From Bacilli bacterium (lineage in GTDB: Bacteria > Bacillota_I > Bacilli_A > RFN20 > CAG-826), in contig JAFUXB010000006.1 of NCBI GenBank assembly GCA_017477255.1, positions 1 to 40,691 of the forward strand: a stretch of DNA of 40,691 bases, given 5' to 3'. The notes under the pieces were generated by a model. It saw only the letters and a program-made list of their open reading frames with translations, was not told the origin of the DNA and made no database searches. This document shows positions 25,878-32,683 of this stretch, one piece after another. A program made the translations under genes and the position numbers. How positions within the stretch are numbered: the stretch's first letter is position 1; each line of letters opens with the position of its first letter.

Positions 25878-25951
25878 GCTTCCGTAGTTCAGTGGTAGAA
25901 CATTAGCTTCCCAAGCTAACTATGCGGGTCCGATTCCCGTCGGGAGCTCCA
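25878..25951 (+). tRNA. tRNA-Gly (anticodon CCC) with unusual T loop
   Basis: 74 bases with encoded CCA; acceptor GCTTCCG/CGGGAGC (one T-G pair), anticodon loop TTCCCAA (CCC), 4-base variable region. The T loop reads TCCGATT, so position 55 is C instead of the nearly universal T (pseudouridine); D-loop GG is kept. It starts immediately after the MIF gene's TAA. Confidence 0.93.
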
Positions 25952-25962
25952 TCAAAATTTTT

Positions 25963-25992
25963 AAATGGCATGTATGTGCCATTTTTATTTTT
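25963..25992 (+). terminator. Intrinsic terminator after tRNA-Gly
   Basis: AAATGGCA, loop TGTATG, TGCCATTT (25963-25984), then TATTTTTT. Repeat copy 11 begins one base after its tail. Confidence 0.87.
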
Positions 25993-26022
25993 TAAAAATA
26001 ATTGAGTTCTGCAAGGTTTTTG
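25993..26022 (+). repeat. Dispersed 30-bp repeat, copy 11
   Basis: Plus orientation, TTGAGTTCTGCAAGGTTTTT (GCAAGG for GCAGGG), directly after the tRNA-Gly terminator. Confidence 0.83.
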
Positions 26023-26063
26023 CTTTAATTTGTATGTTTTTATATGTGTTTAATATAAAAAAT

Positions 26064-26074
26064 GGTATGATAAT
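26064..26074 (+). promoter_or_regulatory. Extended -10 of the GT4 gene
   Basis: TGG-TATGAT (hexamer 26066-26071), or GATAAT at 26069-26074, 7-10 bases from the ATG at 26082. No Shine-Dalgarno lies between, so the leader is a few bases at most. Confidence 0.45.
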
Positions 26075-26081
26075 TTAGTAT

Positions 26082-27155
26082 ATGAAAAAGGTTTTAATTG
26101 TTGGAATGTATCCAAATATTGGTGGCACTGAAACGTTCATAATGAACTATTTTAGACATATTGATAAAACAAAAGTTCAAGTTGATTTTATTAACATGTA
26201 TGATCACTTATATTTTGAAGAAGAAATTAAATCACTTGGTGGTAATGTATTAAAAGTTACAAATGTTAAAAAGAATCCTTTTAAATATAAAAAAGAATTG
26301 ATTAGTATTCTTAAAAATTATGATGTAGTGCATATTAATATGCTTTCATGTGCAAATGTTTTACCTTTAATTTGTGCTAAAAAAGCCAAGGTAAATAAAA
26401 TTATTGTTCACTCTCACAATTCTGGCACACCAAAAGGATTATTAAGAAAAGTTTTAGACAAAATTAATAAAGGTAAAATAAGAAAAAGTGAAGCAACATT
26501 TGTTGCGTGCTCAAAAAAAGCTGGAGAATGGATGTTTGGAACTAATTCTAATTTTTCGGTTTTAAATAATGCTATTGATGTCGATAAATTCGCTTATAAC
26601 TACACTGAAAGACAAGAAATAAGAAATAAATTAGGCATTAATGAAGGTGAAATTTTGCTTGGGCATATTGGTAGATTTGTTGAACAAAAAAATCATAAGC
26701 AATTAATTGAAGTTTTTAAAAAAATATCAGAAAAACATCAAAATTATAAATTAATTCTAGTCGGAGAAGGTCCTTTAGAAGAAGAAATAAAAGAAGAAGT
26801 TAACAAATTAGGTCTAACTGAAAAAGTTATTTTTTATGGTGTTTCAGTTAATACATCAGAATTATATAATGCCTTTGATATTTTTGTTTTACCAAGTTTA
26901 TATGAAGGATTACCTTTGGTAGGGGTTGAAGCACAATGTAATGGACTACCTTGTTTCTTCTCGAAAAACGTAAGTGAAGAAGTAAAATTAACTTCAAACG
27001 CCTTCTTCATTGATTACAGTGATGAAAAATCAATAGAAAAAATATTAAATGCAAATTTAAAACGTAATGAAAATGCTGTTATACAAATTACTAATAACAG
27101 ATACAATATCGAAAAAGAAGTTAATAATTTATTAAATTTATATTTAAGTAAATAA
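26082..27155 (+). CDS. GT4-family glycosyltransferase
   Basis: Retaining GT-B glycosyltransferase, 357 residues, similar in build to EpsF-type exopolysaccharide enzymes. The N-terminal half opens with VLIVGMYPNIGGTETFI and includes VHINMLSCANVL and IIVHSHNSG. The donor domain has HIGRFVEQKNHKQLIE, LILVGEGPLEEEI, VIFYGV and the E-x7-E motif in YEGLPLVGVEAQ (Glu275, Glu283). No membrane helix is present, so it works at the inner face of the membrane on a lipid-linked or cytosolic acceptor. Single gene, apparently with near-leaderless transcription. Sugar donor and acceptor are unknown. Confidence 0.9.
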   Translation: MKKVLIVGMYPNIGGTETFIMNYFRHIDKTKVQVDFINMYDHLYFEEEIKSLGGNVLKVTNVKKNPFKYKKELISILKNYDVVHINMLSCANVLPLICAKKAKVNKIIVHSHNSGTPKGLLRKVLDKINKGKIRKSEATFVACSKKAGEWMFGTNSNFSVLNNAIDVDKFAYNYTERQEIRNKLGINEGEILLGHIGRFVEQKNHKQLIEVFKKISEKHQNYKLILVGEGPLEEEIKEEVNKLGLTEKVIFYGVSVNTSELYNAFDIFVLPSLYEGLPLVGVEAQCNGLPCFFSKNVSEEVKLTSNAFFIDYSDEKSIEKILNANLKRNENAVIQITNNRYNIEKEVNNLLNLYLSK

Positions 27156-27195
27156 GACTTTTGATTTTTTCGTTGAATGTTAAAATTTATTACAT

Positions 27196-28224
27196 ATGAA
27201 GTACCAATTTAGAAATGATTACAGTGTTTTAGGTCATGAAAAAGTATTAAAAGCTTTATATGATCATCGTAATGAACAAAATGTTGGTTATGGCTTAGAT
27301 AATCACAGTTTTGAAGCTGCAAAATTAATAAAAGTTAAGTTTGATTGTAACGATGCTGACGTACATTTTTTAGCTGGAGGAACTCAAACAAATATGGTGT
27401 TTATTTCTTCCGCTTTACGTCCTTATGAAGCAGTAATAGCTTGTAAAACAGGTCATATTAATGTTCATGAAACTGGCAGTGTTGAAGGTAGCGGACATAA
27501 AATATTTATTGTTGAAGGAAGGAATGGAAAAATTTATCCAGAAGAAATCGAAAAAGCAATAAATTATAACTGCGATGAACACATGGTTAAAATTAAGATG
27601 GTTTATATTTCAAATTCAACTGAAATAGGAACTATTTACAAAGCTCAAGAATTAAAAGATCTTAGAAAAATATGTGATAAATATGGACTTTATTTATTTA
27701 TTGATGGAGCTAGACTTGGAAGTGCACTAACTGCTAAAGATAATGATGTTACTCCAGAATTAATTGGTGAAGTAGCTGATGCTTTTTATGTTGGTGGTAC
27801 AAAAAATGGACTTTTATATGGTGAGGCTCTAGTAATTGTTAATAAAGATTTACAAAAAGACTTCAGATATCACTTAAAAAATAAAGGAGCTATGTTATCA
27901 AAAGGTTTCTCTTTAGGAATTCAGTTTGAAACAATTATGAAAGATGGCCTTTATTTTGATTTAGCAAAACACGCTAATGAAGTAGCTTATTTATTAGCTG
28001 AAGGTTTAATAAAATTGAATGTTCAAATATTGCCTTTTGAAACAAATCAAATATTTGCAACTTTTAATAAAAACGATGCTTTAGATTTAATTGAAACTTA
28101 TGGTTGCGAAAAATGGATTGATTTAGGAGATAAAATTACAATTAGATTTGTAACTTCTTTTAATACAAAAGAAGAAGATGTTAAAGAATTATTAAACTAT
28201 ATTAAAGTTCTTTTAAATAAATAA
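27196..28224 (+). CDS. Low-specificity threonine aldolase family (PLP enzyme)
   Basis: Fold-type I PLP enzyme, 342 residues, cleaving L-threonine/allo-threonine to glycine and acetaldehyde. Features: FRNDYS start, HFLAGGTQTNMVF (59-69), the substrate/PLP block GHINVHETGSVEG, IDGARLGSAL (Asp170) and the PLP lysine Lys203 in YVGGTKNG. TG-T-TAAAAT (hexamer 27181-27186) is nine bases from the ATG, and no Shine-Dalgarno is visible. The stop codon lies inside a minus-oriented repeat copy; a terminator follows at 28282. Confidence 0.92.
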   Translation: MKYQFRNDYSVLGHEKVLKALYDHRNEQNVGYGLDNHSFEAAKLIKVKFDCNDADVHFLAGGTQTNMVFISSALRPYEAVIACKTGHINVHETGSVEGSGHKIFIVEGRNGKIYPEEIEKAINYNCDEHMVKIKMVYISNSTEIGTIYKAQELKDLRKICDKYGLYLFIDGARLGSALTAKDNDVTPELIGEVADAFYVGGTKNGLLYGEALVIVNKDLQKDFRYHLKNKGAMLSKGFSLGIQFETIMKDGLYFDLAKHANEVAYLLAEGLIKLNVQILPFETNQIFATFNKNDALDLIETYGCEKWIDLGDKITIRFVTSFNTKEEDVKELLNYIKVLLNK

Positions 28225-28248
28225 CCCTGCAAAACTCAACTATTTTTT
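28219..28248 (-). repeat. Dispersed 30-bp repeat, copy 12, containing a stop codon
   Basis: Minus-oriented copy with TTGAGTTTTGCAGGGTTATT. The threonine aldolase TAA (28222-28224) is within it. Confidence 0.88.
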
Positions 28249-28281
28249 TCGTTTTAGCATAATTTATTAAATAAATTTAAT

Positions 28282-28304
28282 AAAAGAGGTACTAACCTCT
28301 TTTT
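28282..28304 (+). terminator. Intrinsic terminator after the threonine aldolase gene
   Basis: AAAAGAGGT, loop ACTA, ACCTCTTTT plus T. Confidence 0.85.
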
Positions 28305-28308
28305 AATT

Positions 28309-28317
28309 TGGTAAAAT
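28309..28317 (+). promoter_or_regulatory. Extended -10 of the IspD-like gene
   Basis: TGG-TAAAAT, ten bases before the ATG at 28328, identical to the -10 at 9204-9212. It directly follows the preceding terminator. No Shine-Dalgarno separates it from the ATG. Confidence 0.5.
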
Positions 28318-28327
28318 ATTTATTACT

Positions 28328-29023
28328 ATGAATATCGCATTAATTTTAGCTGCTGGAAAAGGATTAAGATTAGAAGGAACAAGTGTACCAAAACAATTTT
28401 TAATTGTTAATGATACTCCTATTTTTATGTATTCTACTTTAACTTTTCAAAGATCACATCTTATAGATAAAATCATTATTGTTACTGATGAAAAACATGG
28501 TAAAGAAGTAGAAGTATATTGTAAGAAATTTAAAATTACAAAATTAATGTCTATAGTGTTTGGTGGAGAAACCAGACAAGAGTCAGTTTTTAATGGATTA
28601 AATTATTTATATAATCGCGTTTCTAAAGATGACATCGTATTAATTCATGATTCAGCACGTCCTTTAGTAACTGAAAATATTATTGCTGATAATGTTTTAA
28701 CAGCAAATAGATTAGGAAATGCTATAACTTGTATTGAAGAAAAGAATTCTTTAATTAGAGTTGGTAAAAACTTAGAAGTTAAAAATTATTTAAATAGAGA
28801 AGAAATATACGAAGTTCAAACTCCTCAATCATTTGTTTTTAAAGACATTTATAAAGCACACAATAAAGCACTTGAAAACAATATTAAAAACGCAAAAGAT
28901 GATGCATGTTTAGTTAAAGAATTAGGTGTTAATTTGAATATTGTTGACGGATCAACATTAAATTTCAAAATTACAAAAGATGATGATTTAGGCTTGTTTG
29001 AAATGCTTGTTATAGAAAAATAA
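28328..29023 (+). CDS. ispD: IspD/TarI-family cytidylyltransferase
   Basis: CTP-dependent nucleotidyltransferase, 231 residues. The signature LAAGKGLRLEGTSVPKQFL opens the protein. IHDSARPLVT (the IspD HDxARP motif) and EVQTPQSF follow. IspD makes CDP-methylerythritol in the MEP isoprenoid pathway; the close relative TarI makes CDP-ribitol for teichoic acid. Both share these motifs, and no neighbouring MEP or tar gene decides between them, so the symbol is tentative. The stop codon TAA (29021-29023) lies inside repeat copy 13; the gene is bracketed by inverted repeat copies 12 and 13. Confidence 0.78.
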   Translation: MNIALILAAGKGLRLEGTSVPKQFLIVNDTPIFMYSTLTFQRSHLIDKIIIVTDEKHGKEVEVYCKKFKITKLMSIVFGGETRQESVFNGLNYLYNRVSKDDIVLIHDSARPLVTENIIADNVLTANRLGNAITCIEEKNSLIRVGKNLEVKNYLNREEIYEVQTPQSFVFKDIYKAHNKALENNIKNAKDDACLVKELGVNLNIVDGSTLNFKITKDDDLGLFEMLVIEK

Positions 29024-29044
29024 TTGAGTTCTGCAGGGTTTTTG
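29015..29044 (+). repeat. Dispersed 30-bp repeat, copy 13, containing a stop codon
   Basis: Plus orientation with TTGAGTTCTGCAGGGTTTTT. It carries the stop of the IspD-like gene and ends seven bases before the next ATG; its GCAGGG is the only candidate ribosome binding site there. Confidence 0.9.
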
Positions 29045-29051
29045 ATAGATT

Positions 29052-29732
29052 ATGTTAATTTCTGACGAAGTTTTTAATAGATTTAAATTTGATTTTAATA
29101 AGTTAATAAACTATGGTTTTCAATTAAATGAAAATCAAGAATATGATTTTAAAACTATTTTTTTTGATGATGATTTTTTGCTAGAAATTATTGTTAATAA
29201 AAATAATGAAGTCAAAACAAATGTATATGATAATGAGACAAATGAAATTTTTTATATGTTTAATAATGAAAAAATAAATACTTCATTTGTTGGTTTATTA
29301 AGGGAAGAAGCTAAAGACATATTAATTGATATAAGAGAAAAATGCTGTGTTGAAACTTTATTTAATTCAGAACAAGCAAATAGAATAGTTGAAAAAATAA
29401 AAAATAAGTTCGATGAGATGCCTGATTTCCCATTTACTGATATGGATCAATATTGTATTTTTAGAAGACAAGACAATAAAAAATGGTATGCACTTTTTAT
29501 GAATGTTAAAGAAAAATCAATATTTAAAAATAGTAGTGAAAAGTTTATTGATGTATTAAATATTAAAATCCAAGAAGATAAATTAGATGATTTGTTAAAG
29601 ATAAATGGAATTCGTGAAGCTTATCACATGAATAAAAAGAAATGGGTGACAATCCTTTTAAATGATTTATTAGACGATGAAACTGTGTTAGAATTAGTCG
29701 GTATTAGTCGTGAACTAGTTAAAAAGTCTTAA
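29052..29732 (+). CDS. MmcQ/YjbR family protein with extra N-terminal domain
   Basis: A 226-residue protein. The C-terminal half (about 120-226) matches the MmcQ/YjbR fold: YCIFRRQDNKKWYALFMNV, FIDVLNIKI, then GIREAYHMNKKKWVTILLND and ETVLELVGISRELV. The N-terminal ~110 residues form a separate acidic domain, as seen in longer Bacillota members. MmcQ/YjbR proteins have a CyaY-like fold and are sometimes called DNA-binding, but the role is unsettled. The permease gene starts 4 bases after its stop, so the two are co-transcribed. Its ribosome binding site appears to be repeat-derived GCAGGG, 13-14 bases away. Confidence 0.83.
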   Translation: MLISDEVFNRFKFDFNKLINYGFQLNENQEYDFKTIFFDDDFLLEIIVNKNNEVKTNVYDNETNEIFYMFNNEKINTSFVGLLREEAKDILIDIREKCCVETLFNSEQANRIVEKIKNKFDEMPDFPFTDMDQYCIFRRQDNKKWYALFMNVKEKSIFKNSSEKFIDVLNIKIQEDKLDDLLKINGIREAYHMNKKKWVTILLNDLLDDETVLELVGISRELVKKS

Positions 29733-29736
29733 GAAT

Positions 29737-31221
29737 ATGCAATTATTAAAGAAAATATTCAAATATGATGAAAATAATTTCAGTTTAAAAAGTGAAATTA
29801 TTGGTGGATTAATAACATTTATTTCAATATGTTATGTTTTGCCTGTAAATGCTTCAATAATGTCAACAATTGGCATGAATGAAGCGGGTGTTTTTGCTGT
29901 TACTGCGATTTTATCTGCATTTATTTGTATATTAATGGGTTTAATTGCAAATTATCCTTTAGTTTTGACAGCTGGAATGGGATTAAATGCTTATGTTGCT
30001 TATTCAATGTCAAATGTTTTATATACAACTTGGCAACAAAAAATGATCTTTTTAACGATTGCAGGCTTAGTTTTCTTTGTATTATCATTAACACCTGTTA
30101 GACAAAAGATAGTTGATATTATTCCAGATAACGTTAAAAAATTAATAAGTGTAGCAGTTGGTTCATTTATCATTTTTGTTGGATTTTCTAATTCAGGTTT
30201 AGTAGTTTATGATGCTTCTACAATTGTAAAATTAGGAAATTTCTTAGACCCTGCCGCATTTATTGCGTTTTTAACAACATTTTTATGTATAGGATTAACA
30301 TTTTCTAAAAATAAAATATTAAAGATTTTTGCAATTCCGATTGCAGTTTTAGTAGCTACAATTTTAGGAGTTATTGTTTCTTCAATTTTAATTGCTAATA
30401 ATAATTTAGTTTTTGAAAATGAAATCAGCCAATGGATTTATAAAGATTGTTATTTAGAATTTAATAAAGTATTTTTACCAATTGCTCCTTGGTTTGATAA
30501 AACAAGCAAATTTGGAATTGATTTATTATCGATTAAAAAAGTATTTATGCTTGGTGTATTTGATGGATATTCAAGTGATTTATTTGTAAATGATTTATTA
30601 AATGTTCTTAAAACACCTTTAACTTATTTCTCGATGTTCTCAGTTCTTTTTGTAAATTTGTTTAATACAACAGCATCAACATATACAGTTGGAAAAGCTA
30701 TTGGAAAAGTAGATGAAAATGGAAAAATAAGTGGCTTTAAAAGAGTAGCTTTTGTTGATTCTTTAGGAGCAATGCTTTCAGGTCCATTTGGAACAAGTTT
30801 AGTTACTTCTTATCAAGAGTCATATGTTAGTGTAAGTGTAGGAGCAAAAACAGGCATCTCTTCTATTGTTTCAGGTTTATTATTTGGAGCATCATTATTG
30901 ATTTATCCAGTATTTTCAATGTTTACTGCAGGAAGTGCAATTGCTTGTGCTTTAATAAGTGTTGGTTTAATTATTATCTTTAACACAATAAAAGAAGTAG
31001 ATTTTAAAGATCCTGTTATTGTTTTCTCATTTATTTTAACAATTCTTGTATCTTCAATAACTTATTCAATTACATCTGGTTTAGGATTTGGAATAATTGC
31101 TTATATAATAGGAATGTTAATTTCTAAAAAGAAAGAAGAAGTGAATTTAACAATTATAATTGTAGGAGTGTTGTTCTTAATAAGTTTCTTACTTGAATCA
31201 CTAACTCCATTAATAAAATAA
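29737..31221 (+). CDS. NCS2-family purine permease (AzgA/PbuG type)
   Basis: Membrane transporter of 494 residues with about 12-14 hydrophobic segments. AzgA-type marks: EIIGGLITFISICYVLPVNA at the start, LTAGMGLNAYVAYS, and the second-half motif block ASTYTVGKAIGK, DSLGAMLSGPFGTS, and YQESYVSVSVGAKTG. The family imports adenine, guanine or hypoxanthine with protons. It follows the MmcQ/YjbR gene by four bases and is closed by a bidirectional terminator whose stem begins on its last base. The exact purine specificity cannot be read. Confidence 0.9.
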   Translation: MQLLKKIFKYDENNFSLKSEIIGGLITFISICYVLPVNASIMSTIGMNEAGVFAVTAILSAFICILMGLIANYPLVLTAGMGLNAYVAYSMSNVLYTTWQQKMIFLTIAGLVFFVLSLTPVRQKIVDIIPDNVKKLISVAVGSFIIFVGFSNSGLVVYDASTIVKLGNFLDPAAFIAFLTTFLCIGLTFSKNKILKIFAIPIAVLVATILGVIVSSILIANNNLVFENEISQWIYKDCYLEFNKVFLPIAPWFDKTSKFGIDLLSIKKVFMLGVFDGYSSDLFVNDLLNVLKTPLTYFSMFSVLFVNLFNTTASTYTVGKAIGKVDENGKISGFKRVAFVDSLGAMLSGPFGTSLVTSYQESYVSVSVGAKTGISSIVSGLLFGASLLIYPVFSMFTAGSAIACALISVGLIIIFNTIKEVDFKDPVIVFSFILTILVSSITYSITSGLGFGIIAYIIGMLISKKKEEVNLTIIIVGVLFLISFLLESLTPLIK

Positions 31222-31246
31222 AAAGCATCCGATCGGATGCTTTTTA
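31221..31246. terminator. Bidirectional terminator between the permease and DUF308 genes
   Basis: AAAAGCATCC, loop GATC, GGATGCTTTTT. Symmetric A and T runs serve both converging genes. Confidence 0.93.
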
Positions 31247-31267
31247 TAACAATAATTTAATTAGAAA

Positions 31268-31783
31268 TTATTTTTCTTTTTTAGTAAGAAATGCTGAAAC
31301 GATAGTTAAAACACCATATAAAGCCATAACTATTCCAACAATAATCCAGAATGCTGTTCTAAATTCAGGAATTGCTAAATAAAGTGATGCTAAAACTACT
31401 AATACAACACCAATAACAATTTGGAAAATTCCTGCAAATGTTTCTTTTTTAACAAGAGTAAATACTCCATAAAAAATTAAACCTGCACCTAATGCAATTA
31501 ATAATAAAACAATTACATTAATTAAAACTCCAAATGTAAGGAAGCCTGCTAATAAGCTTGAACCAATAACGAGTAAAGCTGAAGCGAGGAATGTAGTTGA
31601 AAATTCGAGTTCCTTAGTTTTTGCTATTTTAACAATTGCTAAAACAGTTAAAGCGACACCAAATACTAAGAATAAAATTCCAAAGTAAATATCTAAAACT
31701 GCAGTTGCACCAAAAATAGCAACTAAGATACCAAGAACAACTAATACAACTCCTTCGATTATTGTACTTAATTTTTTGTCCAT
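31268..31783 (-). CDS. DUF308/HdeD-like membrane protein
   Basis: A 171-residue integral membrane protein with about six hydrophobic helices in three repeated pairs: VVLVVLGILVAIFGA, then FGILFLVFGVALTVLAIVKI, and FWIIVGIVMALYGVLTIVSAF near the end. This is the pattern of DUF308/HdeD proteins, which are linked to acid resistance in enterics but otherwise uncharacterised. The start is supported by GGAGGTG. TATAAT on the minus strand (31804-31809) gives a short leader. Confidence 0.8.
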   Translation of the reverse strand: MDKKLSTIIEGVVLVVLGILVAIFGATAVLDIYFGILFLVFGVALTVLAIVKIAKTKELEFSTTFLASALLVIGSSLLAGFLTFGVLINVIVLLLIALGAGLIFYGVFTLVKKETFAGIFQIVIGVVLVVLASLYLAIPEFRTAFWIIVGIVMALYGVLTIVSAFLTKKEK

Positions 31784-31897
31784 AATTTCACCTCCGAAAC
31801 ACTATTATAGTATTATTTCTTTTTAAAAAAAGAACATTTTTTAAAAATAGTGTATATTGCATAAACTTTAAAACGTGTTAAATCGCATATATTTTTT

Positions 31898-31927
31898 CAA
31901 AAACCCTGCAAAACCCTTATATTTTTT
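31898..31927 (-). repeat. Dispersed 30-bp repeat, copy 14
   Basis: Minus orientation with AAGGGTTTTGCAGGGTTTTT, in the divergent spacer between the DUF308 and DtxR-type genes. A much weaker look-alike (31870-31897) abuts it. Confidence 0.82.
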
Positions 31928-31978
31928 ATAAATACTCAATAAAATAAGCAAAATTATAGAAAAAATTTTTATATTAAA

Positions 31979-31984
31979 TATAAT
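31979..31984 (+). promoter_or_regulatory. -10 box of the DtxR-type regulator gene
   Basis: TATAAT six bases before the ATG at 31991. There is no room for a Shine-Dalgarno, so the transcript is probably leaderless. Confidence 0.6.
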
Positions 31985-31990
31985 TTAAGT

Positions 31991-32359
31991 ATGGATAAAG
32001 TTGAATCACGTGAAGATTATTTAGAAGCAATACTTCAATTAGAGAAAGAAAACGAAAGAGTTAGATCAATTGATGTAGTTAGAAAATTAGGTTTTTCAAA
32101 ACCAAGTGTTTCTATTGCAATGAAAAAATTAAAAGATCAAGGTTATATTATTATTGAAGAAGATGGAAGTATTAAATTACTTGATGAAGGAAGAAAAATT
32201 GCATTAAAAACATTAGAAAAACACGAATATTTAACTAATTTATTTATTAAAATTGGAGTAGATAAGGAAGAAGCGGAAGATGAAGCGTGTAAAATAGAGC
32301 ACGCAATAACTGATGAAACCTTTGAAAAAATCAAAAAATATCTAGAGAATTGTAAATAA
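31991..32359 (+). CDS. DtxR/MntR-family iron-dependent regulator
   Basis: Metal-sensing repressor, 122 residues: winged HTH (SIDVVRKLGFSKPSVSIAMKKL) and a dimerisation/metal domain, without the C-terminal SH3-like domain. Predicted metal ligands: Asp9 and Glu12 (SREDYLE), His78 (KHEYL), Cys100, Glu103 and His104 (EACKIEH). Asp9 is MntR-like, whereas Cys100 is the DtxR/IdeR (iron) choice where MntR has Glu. Placed directly upstream of feoA-feoA-feoB, it most likely represses Fe(II) uptake when iron is high. TATAAT lies six bases before the ATG. A terminator overlaps the stop. Confidence 0.9.
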   Translation: MDKVESREDYLEAILQLEKENERVRSIDVVRKLGFSKPSVSIAMKKLKDQGYIIIEEDGSIKLLDEGRKIALKTLEKHEYLTNLFIKIGVDKEEAEDEACKIEHAITDETFEKIKKYLENCK

Positions 32360-32369
32360 TTCTCTTTTT
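32344..32369 (+). terminator. Terminator overlapping the end of the DtxR-type gene
   Basis: AGAGAATT, loop GTAAAT, AATTCTCT then T run. The stem covers the last codons and the TAA (32357-32359). Confidence 0.75.
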
Positions 32370-32383
32370 ATTTATATAAAAAA

Positions 32384-32411
32384 TTGACAATAAAAATGAT
32401 ATGTATATAAT
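32384..32411 (+). promoter_or_regulatory. Strong promoter of the feo operon
   Basis: Consensus TTGACA (32384-32389) and TATAAT (32406-32411), 16-base spacer. Start expected near 32418, inside the palindrome that follows. Confidence 0.8.
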
Positions 32412-32414
32412 AAT

Positions 32415-32445
32415 AGTTAGTCTTAACTAACTTTTAAGACTTTTT
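32415..32445 (+). promoter_or_regulatory. DtxR-like operator overlapping a terminator-like hairpin in the feo leader
   Basis: AGTTAGT-CTTA-ACTAACT (32415-32432) is a perfect inverted repeat at the transcription start, similar in form to DtxR/IdeR boxes (TTAGTTAG-type arms). A second, overlapping inverted repeat, AGTCTTAA (32419-32426) with TTAAGACT (32434-32441), is followed by T4 and then AAGGAG of feoA. The first is probably the repressor site; the second could act as an attenuator or stability hairpin. Confidence 0.6.
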
Positions 32446-32456
32446 AAGGAGAATTT

Positions 32457-32669
32457 ATGCCAATAGTAATTGCCCCATTAGACGTTGAACTTACAATAGT
32501 TAAAGTTTTAGTAGATGAAAAAACTAAAAAACATCTTGAATCTTTAGGTATTTGCCAAAACGGAAAAATTACGATTATTGCAAAGAATGGCAAGAATTTA
32601 ATTTGTTCGGTTTTGGGTGTAAGAATTGGTTTGAACGAGGAAGTTGCTAGTAAAATTCTTGTCGCATAG
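32457..32669 (+). CDS. feoA: FeoA-like protein 1
   Basis: Small SH3-like FeoA domain protein, 70 residues, the first gene of the Fe(II) uptake operon. It begins MPIVIAPLDVELTIVKVLVDEKTK, and keeps HLESLGICQNGKITI and ICSVLGVRIGLNEEVASKILV. FeoA is thought to help FeoB, perhaps by contacting its G domain. It is more divergent than the second FeoA 14 bases downstream. AAGGAG lies six bases before the ATG. Confidence 0.87.
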   Translation: MPIVIAPLDVELTIVKVLVDEKTKKHLESLGICQNGKITIIAKNGKNLICSVLGVRIGLNEEVASKILVA

Positions 32670-32683
32670 AAAGGGAGGAAGTT

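Noticed and set aside
31870-31897. Further repeat copy beside copy 14
   Set aside because: Only the A-run and part of the GAG-TTT core match and the GCAGGG is absent; it cannot be told from AT-rich background.
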